64,000 nucleotides of DNA from Arabidopsis thaliana (Eukaryota; Streptophyta; Magnoliopsida; Brassicales; Brassicaceae): contig NC_003076.8 in the NCBI RefSeq assembly GCF_000001735.4, positions 20,463,835 to 20,527,834 of the forward strand, given 5' to 3'. The translations under genes were made by a program, and so were the position numbers. Positions 13,701 through 27,800 of the stretch are shown here, in pieces. Below the pieces are notes generated by a model. It searched no databases and was not told where the DNA came from. It worked only from the letters and a program-made list of their open reading frames with translations. How positions within the stretch are numbered: position 1 is the first letter of the stretch; each line of letters begins with the position of its first letter.

Positions 13701-15447
13701 TATCACTCACTCTCAGTTTCTGTGGAGTACAGGTACCCAATAGAGTTACGAAAAGAAAAATCATCAAAAGATAAGGTATGACTACACCTACTATAGTTTT
13801 TGCTGCGTACTGTAATTACCTGTAACAGAAAAAAAGGCTGTTTTTCTTTTGCATGCATTGTTCAACTTTTATCCCGTAGGATGAGCCTTATGGTTTAAGA
13901 CGTTTCAAATGAGTAGAAAACTTCTCTTCGTTGTTTACAGGCGAAGAAGACTTTGGAGGCAAAACCTGTGGCATCTAATAATGATGATGAGATGGATTCA
14001 ACAGAAGAAGATGAATCATTGGCCATGATTGAGCAAACTGATGGAGTAGGCTCCTCGGATGGGATATCTGAACGTATGGCAACAAATCTAACTGTTGATG
14101 GAAATAGGTCTGATAAAAGTAAGGCTCTACAGGGAGCAAAAACTAGACTAGATCCACAAGTTTCGGTCTCAGAGGAGGTTTGTTTTGGCAAAATTCATTA
14201 ACATTGTGTAATTTCCTTTACTAGCTTTGGTGTTATCTTGTTAATCGTTGCAATTATTTCCTTGCAGGTTGTAAAACCATGTGGACGTATTAATTCCTGT
14301 ATGGTCGTTGGGAAGGATACCTTATACATATATGGTGGCATGATGGAGATAAAAGATAAAGAAGTTACTCTTGATGATTTGTATTCGCTTAATCTTAGCA
14401 AACTTGACGAGTGGAAGTGTATCATTCCGGTTTGTTTGACACCAATCTCCATTTTTCTGTCTTTTGATATCAGTTGATAAAATATTGTGTAGACAATAAG
14501 TTTCTGGGTATGTCTTTACAACAGACGACTGAAACTGAGTGGGTAGAAGTCTCAGATGACGAAGAAGGGGACGAAGACGACGATGAAGATGATAGTGAAG
14601 ATGAAGGAAACAGTGAAGAGTCTGATGATGAAGATGACGATGAAGAAGTAGAGGTACTATATGGTCTTACCTTTCTCTTAACTTCTTTGAATCTGGAGCT
14701 AGCTATGGCTATATTTGACTTAATTTGGTTATGTTAAATCTAGGCAATGGATGTTGATGGATCAGTGAAAGTGGGAGTTGTTGTTGCAATGATAAAAGGA
14801 CAAGGAAAATCTCTCCGAAGAAAAGAGAAACGAGCTCGGATTGAACAGATTAGAGCTAATCTAGGACTTTCAGATTCACAGAGAACCCCAGTGGTAAGAT
14901 TGTCTTCGCCATTTCCTTTTATTCTGTTGTCTGAGAAGGAGATTCTGTTTGAAGCTCAACTAATTTGGTCATGTTGTTGTCTTTGAAGCCTGGAGAAACT
15001 TTGAAGGATTTCTATAAGCGCACAAATATGTACTGGCAAATGGCTGCCTACGAGCATACCCAACATACTGGCAAGGTATGCTTAATCTGTGTGTTTCAAT
15101 CAAGCATATAATGACTCATATTTGTAGCAACTTTGTTCTGTCCTTGGCATGATATGATTCACATGTTGGCATTGTAGGAGCTGCGAAAGGATGGTTTTGA
15201 TCTTGCAGAAACTCGGTATCTTGAACTCAAACCCATTCTAGATGAGGTAAGCTTGTACCACAATTTAGTCTCTCCTTCTCTTCTCTCTCGATACTCTAAT
15301 AGTGTTAAAACTGGCCCGGACATAATAATGGTTGAATGTAATCTGCAGTTGGCAATACTTGAGGCCGAGCAAAAGGCTGAAGAAGCAGAAGGACCTGAAG
15401 CTAGTAGTAGCTCTAGAAAAGGAGGTATTGCAAAGAAGAAGAGATAA
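10728..15447 (+). CDS. Kelch-repeat protein with C-terminal DUF4110, KLHDC4-like
   Basis: A 20-exon gene encoding 666 residues, recognised as At5g50310. Exons: 10728-10859, 11082-11168, 11271-11339, 11444-11576, 11661-11707, 11802-11888, 12339-12400, 12694-12736, 12836-12916, 13002-13115, 13312-13417, 13499-13562, 13733-13775, 13941-14177, 14268-14429, 14525-14653, 14744-14893, 14989-15075, 15178-15246, 15349-15447. A Lys-rich N-terminus (1-45) precedes kelch blades at about 80-350, seen as repeated LYGGE, IFGGE, IIFGGF and LLFGGV strands with PRSGH turns. One more blade, YIYGGM, lies at about 445-490. A strongly acidic run of Asp/Glu (about 497-531) is followed by a basic patch and the DUF4110 block GETLKDFYKRT at about 584. 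The architecture matches human KLHDC4 and yeast Kel3. Kelch propellers bind protein partners; the plant role is unknown to me. An (ACA)n run lies in intron 1 near 10985-11001. Confidence 0.93.
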
Positions 15448-15810
15448 AGCTTTTGCAGTTTTGAATCGCTTTAGTTATGAAGCTGTAACACTTTAAAGAA
15501 AGAGTGAAAATTTTGAGGAAGAATGCAAATTCCTACATGAACTATGGCGTTTTGTTATGAAATACATACACGAACAACTTGTGTTGATTCCTGCATGAAC
15601 TAAATTATTTTAGCTAAAATTATCTCCAATACTTAATATACGCTTAAAATGAAAAATTTTAGTCAAAGTAGATGTAAAATGTAAATAATAGTATAGAACA
15701 AGAAAACGACGCCGTTTTTATCTATTTATTTTCTTGACGAAGAAAAGGAAGAAGAGAAACGATTTGAGAATTGGACAAGTGAATCTCTCGACATATCAAT
15801 TTCGCAGAAA
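15448..15810. other. Kelch gene 3' flank and promoter of the MULE-derived gene
   Basis: A short spacer between two plus-strand genes. It includes ACGACGCCGTTTT near 15706-15718, a GC-richer island in otherwise AT-rich DNA that resembles many Arabidopsis core promoters. The first ATG of the next gene follows at 15811. No separate gene is seen. Confidence 0.45.
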
Positions 15811-17077
15811 ATGAGGTAAAATATTTATTAGGGTTGATCTCGAATAGAGGAAATTGTGTTATGCAAGTATCTAGAGTAGGGTTTATGTCGAACTTTTCGT
15901 TTAGGGCTGGAGATTGTATGGAACAATTTAGTCTTTCAGGGTTAAATTTTATATGCATGCCATGTGTTTGATTAAATGCCTAAACGAGTTTCTGTTTTTG
16001 TTTAACTTTGTAGTTCTGATATTGATGATGGTGTGAATGATAAATCAAGTGAAGATGCTTCTCATAACGTTGAAGATGAGACAGTTATTCATTATGATTA
16101 TGAGTTTGATGAAGAAAATCTAGTTGAATGTTATATCACTGGATTTGGTGAGGAAGAGAAGAATGCTGATGATTACCGAGATACAACACCTGTTAGTTCC
16201 GATATTAAAACAGAACACTATGAAAGGCGTAGTGGCAAGCTAAAAATAAAACAGGTGTTTGACACTTTGGAAGAGTTTAAAGAAGCTATGGTGGATTACG
16301 TGTTGAAAGGAGGATGGAATGTGAAGTTTACGAGATGGGGAAAAGATAAATCAGAGCTCAAATGTGCGATGAAAGGAGATTGCCCGTGGAGAATTTATTG
16401 TTCTTTCGAAGAACCGGTTGGAAAGTGGATGATAAAAGTGTATCACGACGAGCATCGTTGTGTCAAGAATGGATATACCAAGCTATTGACTCAAGCTGTT
16501 ATTGCTAGGCTGTTTCTAAACGATATAAGGAGTAATCCTAAGTTCAAACCAAAAGCTATTCAAGGACAAATCCAGCAGCGTTGGAATTTGATTGCATCGC
16601 GTGATCAATGTCGAAAGGCAAAGCAAGTAGCGTTGGAGATCATACAAAAAGAACATGATGAACAGTTATCAAGGGTACAAGACTATCATCATTTGGAGTT
16701 TATGGAGTAAGTATTTCTAACAATATGGCTGCGTTTCTAGCGTTTCTTTTGACACTTTGATATCGATCTTGTCTTGGATTTTCTTTGTTAGCTCAAGCCC
16801 TGATTCTTCTGTGGAGTTTCATGAGGAGAGAAGTAAGAATCCTAAAAGGAAAAAGGAAGTGCAAGAGTCTCCTCCAGTGAAGGTAACCAAAGTTACGAGA
16901 GAGGGAAGGATTGTTCGTTGTGGCAGATGTGGTGTAATTGGACACAATACGAGGAAGTGTGGTAATGTTGGGGTGGAGTATATAAGACCGAAGAATCGGA
17001 ACACATCAGATGAAGGATTTGAGTTCATGGATCTAGACTACAACGAAGAGCCAAGTCAATCTTCGGTTAATTTGTAG
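15811..17077 (+). CDS. Mutator-transposase-derived protein: DNA-binding N-domain plus zinc knuckle, no transposase core
   Basis: A three-exon model of 327 residues: 15811-15815, 16014-16706 and 16792-17077. The first coding exon is only ATG plus two bases, followed by a good GTAAAA donor, and frame is kept across both junctions. Residues about 1-65 are acidic. Residues about 70-155 match the MuDR/MULE N-terminal DNA-binding domain, with F..LEEFKEAM, CPWRI and a late H.C. A TQAVIA..F..DI segment typical of MULE proteins follows. The C-terminal exon carries a zinc knuckle, C276-x2-C279-x4-H284-x4-C289, after a Lys/Arg-rich stretch. The DDE catalytic domain and SWIM finger of a full transposase are absent, and no terminal inverted repeats were seen. 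This suggests a domesticated or truncated transposase gene; I recall it as At5g50315 but am unsure. It converges on ELO3. Confidence 0.8.
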
Positions 17078-17365
17078 TTTTCGAAGGTTTATTTTAGATG
17101 ATGTGAACATCTTTTGCTTACAAGTGGAAGTGATGAATGATGATTTTAGTTCAGGCGTTTTTGGATGCAAAATTCTGTAAAACTTAGCAACATGTGTACG
17201 CATTACAGATTAATCTTACAAAATCGCCATAGTTCGTGAAGGAATTAGCCGTTTTCTCAACTTTTTGACTATGAAAATTTAAAGAGCAAAATGATACCAC
17301 AAGGGATTAATCTCACTAGTTCAACATAAAGATTTTACGAATTTGGTTTTTAAGTAAACATAATT

Positions 17366-20977
<3,612 letters not shown>

Positions 20978-21571
20978 CGTCACCAAAACCTCAGACCAAA
21001 ATTACGGGAAAATAGCGAACTCGTTGAACGCAGATTTTGTGTTAATGAAATCCTTTAAACGACATCGTTTTAATCTGTTTAACTTTTTTTTTTGTCAACG
21101 CTTCAATTTTTTTTTTTGAGGCAACAGAAAAGACATAAAATGGTGTGGAACCAAAATCTATATGAAGATTCAGTCTCCTTAAGAAGCTGAAGCACCAGCC
21201 TTTTGTGTTAGACAATGATGTGCAGTGATAACTTGGGTTTTGAGGCAGTCATCTTTGAGAATGACTCCATGAATCGTAATGGCATATATATGTGCCGACG
21301 TAATAGCCAAGATGGCTTATAGCTGTTGGAGATAATAGTCCTCTCCAACTATTGTGGAGAAGGAGTACCAAAACATATAATCCTATCTTTTGGGAATTAA
21401 ATCTTGATTTACAAATCTTCCATCATAATTTTATATCAGCCAATTACATTCAAGTGTTATCCAACTTCTCCTATCATTCAAATTCTCACAAAAGAAAGAA
21501 CAATAAATGAAAAAAGCTCAGATCCTGCTCATGGGAGAGTCTAAGTGATGAGAAATACTCCTATCTTTTTC
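20978..21571. other. ELO3 promoter and ABC1-kinase 3' flank
   Basis: Spacer between two minus-strand genes. Poly-T runs near 21083-21118 lie in the ELO3 upstream region. The section 21140-21360 is less AT-rich and contains small hairpins (GCCAAGATGGC near 21307) but shows no open frame. I see no gene. A C/D-box-like ATGATG at 21214-21219 has no convincing D box partner. Confidence 0.4.
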
Positions 21572-24500
21572 CTAACTTCCTGTGCGTAGCCTTCGTAGAG
21601 AAGCCCGTCTACGAGATCTTTCTTTGCCATCTGTAAAACTCAGGTGTTATGTTACCAACTCCATCAGCACTTGTTTTTTATGCAAAAAGTGTAGTGAGTA
21701 CTATACGATATAACCACTTACCTCTTGTCACTCTTCCAGATGCAAGTAAAGCCTCTTCGGCCATTGCTCTCCATTGTTCTGCACACGAATAATTAACTCC
21801 CATCCCAACACTGAGTCCTCTTAACAGAACCACAGTGCGAAGTACAGAGAACAGTTCCTCTGGAAATGTCTACCGACAAAGAACACATTCAAGTTAGTTT
21901 GGTATATATTATTACCTGTAGAACACACAACTTTTTTTTACTTTGTGACCATCAATGGAGCTTTACTTACCTCAACGGCTATCTTTTTAATCGAAGAGTC
22001 ATCTGAGAAAGGTTGTAAAACTGTCTGACCAGTAGGCATCTTTGTATCAAAAAGTGTTTGTGCTAACCGCAGAAGTTCTTGCTGCTCATTCTCACACTTG
22101 GCCACTGTATGTAAACCCATTTCCCTGAACATTCACAGCCACAATAACTTAAGGAATTTAGTGCTGCAGTAATCCAAACTGTTGACAGTGAATATTCCAA
22201 TATTGGACAAAAAAAAACGTTTTCTTATCACTTTCAATCATAATAATCCACCACATACTTGCCTCAAAACAGTTCTCACATACTAAACTATTCAATTTAA
22301 AAGTGGAAAAGCCGTTTTTTGAACATAATGATCAAGTACTTAATCTTCATAGCCTAAACAAAATGAAATCCTCGCTCACAAAATAACTTTTGTGGTAACA
22401 AATGGTTTCACCTTTTATGGACTGGTTCTTATTGGAATATCTTTCTCAAAAGAAAAAGATTTGCTAATGACAAAAATGCTTTTGAGCCACAAAACAGATG
22501 ATATGAACAAAAACGAACAATTTAGATCACAAAGTTACTTCAGTAGTGCATGGAGATTTAATGAGTTTTGAGTTACCAAAAGCTCTGTGATACTCGTGAA
22601 GCATTGTTATCAGCCATGGCAATGACCAAATTTGCATAACCAAGTCTCAACTTGTTGGGTAGTTCCTTCACTTGACCATAGTCCAGCAATGCAACCTAAT
22701 GACGGGAAACAAGATTACAACTCAGACTATATAGACGGGCAAGTTCTGCCAGAAGGTAACACTAAGCGAATTAAAAAACTACCAAATAATGACTACAAGC
22801 AAAATATGACTTGCCTCTTGACCTTTGCAAATCAAGATATTTCCAGGATGTGGATCCGCATGAAAGAAACCACTTTTCAGTATCATTTGGCCATACGCAC
22901 GGGATAAACTGTTAAGTATATTGCTGAAGAAAGAGGAGATATAGATTCAGTGTGGTGTCAGTATATTTCATAATGCAAGCCAATATAACAACAACAACAA
23001 CAAAAGAAAAAAGGACATGTGGATTTCTAGCACATAATAGCTACTAAGACTTTAGGCCAAAGAACTAAGGCACCATACTCTCTGAGATGATGTAGGAGCT
23101 TACTGCTTTGCTGCCTCTGCAATCTTACCATGAGGATTTATCCCTCTTTTAGCCATCTCATCACCAATGCTCAGGATTGGAATTCCATTAATGTATTCCA
23201 TCACCAAAACCCTCCTGAGGAAATCATGATTGTTCATATGGTAAGTATCACCCGAAGCAAAAATGATAAAAAAAAATTGTAGTTTAAGATGTGAGTATGC
23301 CATTAAATGACAGCAGAGGCTCCATCTAGAGAAGGCCTTAAACATTATCACATTAACCAATCAGGTATATGATATGCAAAAGTAAGAACACTTACTTAGT
23401 CACCATATCTCGCAGAACTCTTGGTACCAAAACAGGAGACTTTTTGTTGTTCTCATAAAGAAAACATCGAATTCTTTCCATTGCATTGGCCTCCCTTTTG
23501 AAGTCAAATTCATAACCAATCTTGAAAAAAGAAAACGCATAGTTTTCAGTGACTTGGAGAAAAATAAGTCTCACAAAGGAACAAGATCAATTAAGTACCT
23601 GTTTCTCCATTTCCTTTGTTATGGAATGCAGGTCAAATTTGATATCTGTTCTCTGCATGTATAAGGCGAATAGTTGCAAGTTTCTTATGTCTGTCATCAT
23701 CAATCTTTCAATGCCAGGATGTTGAACCTAAACATGTGGTATGAAGTTAGCGGTGAGCACTCCCTTCGAAAGATCAGAATCTTATTAAAAGCTGGTAGGC
23801 TTTTAGTAATCCCATGATAATGCTCACCTTTACAACAACATTCATCTTGTTACCCTTTACTATTGCTCTATGAACCTAAGAAAGCAAATAAATGTATAAT
23901 TTCTTAGTATAAACATAACCAGAGTTTGACAATGTTGCTACAGTTCCATGTCAGGAGATAATAATTCTATGGGAAGAGAGGACAAGGTTCTAGCTAATTC
24001 AAGAAACCATCATAACCAGATTATGTTCCTCTTTTCCTAATGTTCCATAATACTCAAACTCAATCATGCTTGCTTAATTGTAAGGTTTCAACCAAAATCT
24101 GTAATACCTGAGCAATAGAAGCAGAACCAAGAGGCTTTTCATCAAACGTTTCAAAGATTTCACCAATGCTTTTACCTAACTCCTTCTCTAGAACAAGTTG
24201 AATCGCATCAAACGGCGTCGCAGGAGCTTGATCACACAAAGTGACAAGCTTTTTCACCCACGCAGCTGGTGCCATGTCAGGTTTTGCTAAAAGTTGAGCA
24301 ATCTATTTAACCATTCAAACAAAAAAAGTCAAACATCAACAGAACACAACAACAACCATTAATGCAATAAAGCCAAACACTTTAAGTACCTTAAGGAAGA
24401 AACCACCAAGATCAGAGCACATGAAGTAAATCTTATCAGCAGCTTGTTCATGTTGTCTTTCCCACATTTCCTCTTGCTTCTTTGCATCTTTTACTAAACT

Positions 24501-24729
24501 TACTCGAAGTTGAAACACCTGAATCCAAACAAAACAGAGAAGCCCAAAATTCAAAATTTTTAGCGATACTATAGACTAATGAAGAAAGATGAAAGAGATA
24601 CCGTAAAAGAGAGACCTTGTAGCCTGTGTAGATATTAGTAGCTCGAACCCAGAATTGAAAAGAGCGTTGCCATGGACGAAAGCTATCGGAGATCTTCTCC
24701 TGGATCTCTTTGAAATCGAACCCATGCAT
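21572..24729 (-). CDS. ABC1/UbiB-family (ADCK-like) atypical protein kinase
   Basis: A twelve-exon gene of 479 residues (At5g50330). Exons: 24729-24616, 24518-24390, 24302-24108, 23875-23828, 23727-23599, 23520-23396, 23214-23104, 22923-22815, 22695-22577, 22124-21971, 21869-21722, 21630-21572. Motifs in order: a KIAQ tetrapeptide at 81-84 where the family usually has KxGQ; GSASIAQVH at 140-148 replacing the nucleotide loop; the VAIK-type lysine K162 in VVVKVQHPG; HADPHPGN (305-312) as catalytic loop; and LLDYG (323-327) as the DFG equivalent. The intron between exons 8 and 9 uses a GC donor. UbiB/ABC1 proteins are ATP-binding regulators of quinone and lipid metabolism in mitochondria or plastids. 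This member has no obvious transit peptide, so its location is uncertain. The C-terminus is very Arg-rich. Confidence 0.93.
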
Positions 24730-25556
24730 TTTGTTCTTTTTTTGGTGAAACAGATTGTTTTCAATTTTTGTTTCTCGATTTTGATATCAAATGTGAAAGC
24801 TTTCGGAAGAAGCGATGAAGTTGATCGAGATCGTGACTGCGTAAGAAGACAATGCAAGCAAGCTTCGGAGTTTAGTTCTAAACCAGTGTTTTCAGACAAG
24901 CTTAGCAATCCGGTTCGGGTTTAGCTCTCAACCAATAACAAACCGGCAAATCCCGGATTAACCGGCAATCCATAATTGTTTTGAAAGAAAAAACAATTTA
25001 CTGTATAAGTTTTGACTTCATAAAATGGTTATCATATGTTGATGTAAATTTTAAATGATTTGATTGATTTCTAAATTTGATAAAATTTTGATTTGGTTTG
25101 GATAAATTAAGGAATTTCATTAATTATCACTTTTAATACTTTTCACAAATACCAATCTATTAAAAAAATTGAGTCTCCCCATTTTTTGGGGTCAAAGATT
25201 AATCTTGAGTCATAGACTAATCATATATATGTTCAATATACAACTAAAAAAGTAATTTATAAAAGAAAATCAAACGCAGTAATCTTTTATTCGCATCCTC
25301 AATATGTTTTCCGTTAATACAATAAAAGACTACAACACAAAACAAAACAAAAAATAGATTAAAACATAGAAAAACTATAACACAAAACAAAGTATTAAGA
25401 AGTTCTCTGCGCAAATGTGCAGATTTAAAACCTCATATTGAACAAAAGTATCAATAAAATCAACAAATATATAGATGACTAACTTAAACGTAGTTTGAAG
25501 AGTAATTAACAGAGGATGCTGACATACTGTTACAACTAAGATATATATGTTGATAG
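24730..25556. other. ABC1-kinase promoter and 3' flank of the small gene
   Basis: AT-rich intergenic DNA separating two minus-strand genes. Positions 24730-24925 form the likely 5' leader and proximal promoter of the kinase gene. The rest shows only short AT-driven frames, and nothing else is supportable. Confidence 0.45.
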
Positions 25557-25781
25557 TTAGAGATGATAAGAGAAGGATGAGCAGGCGATGCAAGCTAGGA
25601 GGAAGATGGCTGAGGAAGCTCCATCGTTATCGAGATTACTAGTGCTTCGCTTGAATCTGCAACTTTTTTCTTTGTTGCAATTTGTGATTGATTGCATCTT
25701 CTTCTTCTGATGACGATCATCTTCTTTACATCTCTTTATGATCCCTCTCTGCTTCATTGCTTCTTCTGCTCTGCACACCAT
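25557..25781 (-). CDS. Small conserved plant protein of unknown function, 74 aa
   Basis: A one-exon frame of 74 residues, which I recall as At5g50335, an unknown protein. The N-terminal two thirds is highly basic and rich in Lys, Arg, Gln and Cys. The C-terminus is a hydrophobic, small-residue segment, ASSAIFLLACIACSSF (about 55-70), preceded by LDNDG. That layout, with a basic head and an Ala/Cys-rich hydrophobic tail, recurs in a family of tiny plant proteins I cannot name. A TATA box (TATATATA near 25846-25857 on the minus strand) sits about 65-75 bp upstream of the ATG, supporting a real transcription unit. There is no signal peptide. Membrane association through the tail is only an inference. 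Confidence 0.7.
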   Translation of the reverse strand: MVCRAEEAMKQRGIIKRCKEDDRHQKKKMQSITNCNKEKSCRFKRSTSNLDNDGASSAIFLLACIACSSFSYHL

Positions 25782-25845
25782 TCTCTTTTTGGTGAAAGAG
25801 CTCAGAGAATTTAGTGTAGGAGTACAAGAGTCCCACTTCGTATCT

Positions 25846-25857
25846 CCATATATATAG
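25846..25857 (-). promoter_or_regulatory. TATA box of the 74-aa small gene
   Basis: On the minus strand CTATATATATGG occurs about 65-75 bp before the ATG at 25781. This is a normal plant TATA position given a leader of roughly 35-45 nt. Confidence 0.6.
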
Positions 25858-25861
25858 AGCC

Positions 25862-27800
25862 AAGTTTTTTTTTAATAATAAAGTATAAACTATAATTTGG
25901 ACTAGTTCGAAATGGCATTTTAATAATTTTTGCTTGGATCTATGTTCTAAACCACCAAACCGTATTTTAACACGTGTAAATGATGCATTTGCTCAAAAGT
26001 TTGTTATTCCAAATTCGTTGTGTTTACTATGTACTACTATATTTTGCTTGGATATTTGTTCTAAACAACCAATTAACCAAACCAAATTCGTTGTGTTTAC
26101 TATCCACTGAAATAAATGTAAAAACAGTATTACATTATCAGAATCAGATGTATGTTAAAGTTAACATAAAACTTCCAAATATTTGCAAGATCCATGCATG
26201 GTGACCTAAAATTTTAATAATCCCACGGTTTCAAGTTCAGGATTTAGGACATTAGATTATTTATTTATAAGCTTCCAAATACTACTAGTTTGTAGCTACT
26301 CAAGACAGTATTTGTTTTCTTCGACACATAGACCCCAAACTGTGTTTCTATATGAGATTCAATGCATCTCTTTCTTATTTTAAAATCAATAAATGAGTAT
26401 ACTCAAATTGTTACGATAAAAGAACTCAGAGAATGTTTCTTTTTGACTTGGTTTTTTCAACCCAAATTAACAAGAAACAAAAAATGTCAAGATAAAAGAT
26501 TTATTCTTTATATTTTTCTTCTTGTTTATGTCTATAAACTATGGAGCTCCTGGTATAATATAATATATTTTAACTCTAAAATTATGTGTTTTAGGTTAAG
26601 TTTTTGGGTAGTTGCTAACTGATAGATAAATTTTTGTGTATAATAAATATTTAAGTAAGAGCTACAAAACAAGTTAGTTAGCAATGATAATGGACAATGT
26701 TATGGAGTTGCGACCGTTGTTCAAACAACAGCACATTTGGTTCTCTAAATAGGAATCCAAATTGGATTATCCAATCATTTGGGAAGTGAATATTGTAACG
26801 TATTTGTAACATGCATTAAACCCTCAAATTATTTAATGACCAAAGCCTAGTACCAATGATTTACTACACTAATATACTACTGTAGATGCGTTGAATTCTT
26901 TGTCATTGTTATAACAAAATGTGGAATTATTGAAAACGTAATGGAGGAAAATGAAAATGGGTTTTGGCGGGGAGCGAAAGAAATGCATGTGGAGAAGACA
27001 ATGTCACATGCGACATGTGAGAACGTTATGATGTTTGGTCTGAAACGGCGCCATTATGTGATTTATACATTGCATTTCCCTCTCACATTTACTCATCAAC
27101 CCATTCCATTCTTTGTTTTTAAATTTGAAATGTAAATATCAATAATCCTAATGAATCATAAAACTTGTCGATCATATTCAATGATCGACCTCATTGTATG
27201 GTGGCCAAAAACAAACCAAAATGCATTTCAATTATCCTCTTCCTTCGGGGTTTCAATTTAAAGAAATAACAAGATCGTTGTGTTGCTTCATCTAACCCTT
27301 AAAGCTTCATTGCTCGGTTAATGGACTAATCGCTTTTGTTTCCATGTTTGTTTTTATCTTCTTCTTTTTTTGTTTTTGCCATAAGACCAATTCCATAGGT
27401 TATGCTCTTCAGTAAAACCTAAACAATTTCATTATCTTCAATGAGTGTATACACCCCAAAAAAAAACCTGAAATGTATAAATTGAATTAAACTGAAAATG
27501 TAAATCAATTGGCTTCATTCAATAAAAACTAAACTAAACTAAATTTAGTAGAGTAACAGAACAAATTAAAGTTTTTCCAACTAGTTGAAACATGTGTAAT
27601 CATATTTTATAGCATAAGTTGCATCATATCGAACCGAATTACATATGGTTTGAACTGGTTTTAGTCTCCATAAAACTGCTAAAACTAAAACCAGAAAAAG
27701 AATCAAACCGAACTAAACCGTAATTGAATTGCCACCCAAAAAAAAAAAAAGATACACATTTGTTAATCTCAGTCTCCTCTAAACACAAGGCGTAATCTCG
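25862..27800. other. AT-rich intergenic region
   Basis: About 1.9 kb without a supportable gene, between the small gene's promoter and the RADA stop codon. Frames seen on the plus strand (for example 26941-27135) have no splice partners or recognisable motifs. The right-hand 100 bases probably include the RADA 3' trailer. Confidence 0.5.

Noticed and set aside
21190-21300. Possible C/D-box snoRNA (ATGATG near 21214)
   Set aside because: No CTGA D box at a suitable distance and no terminal stem could be found on either strand.
26941-27135. Plus-strand 64-codon frame
   Set aside because: No recognised motif, AT-rich tail, and no promoter or splice support.
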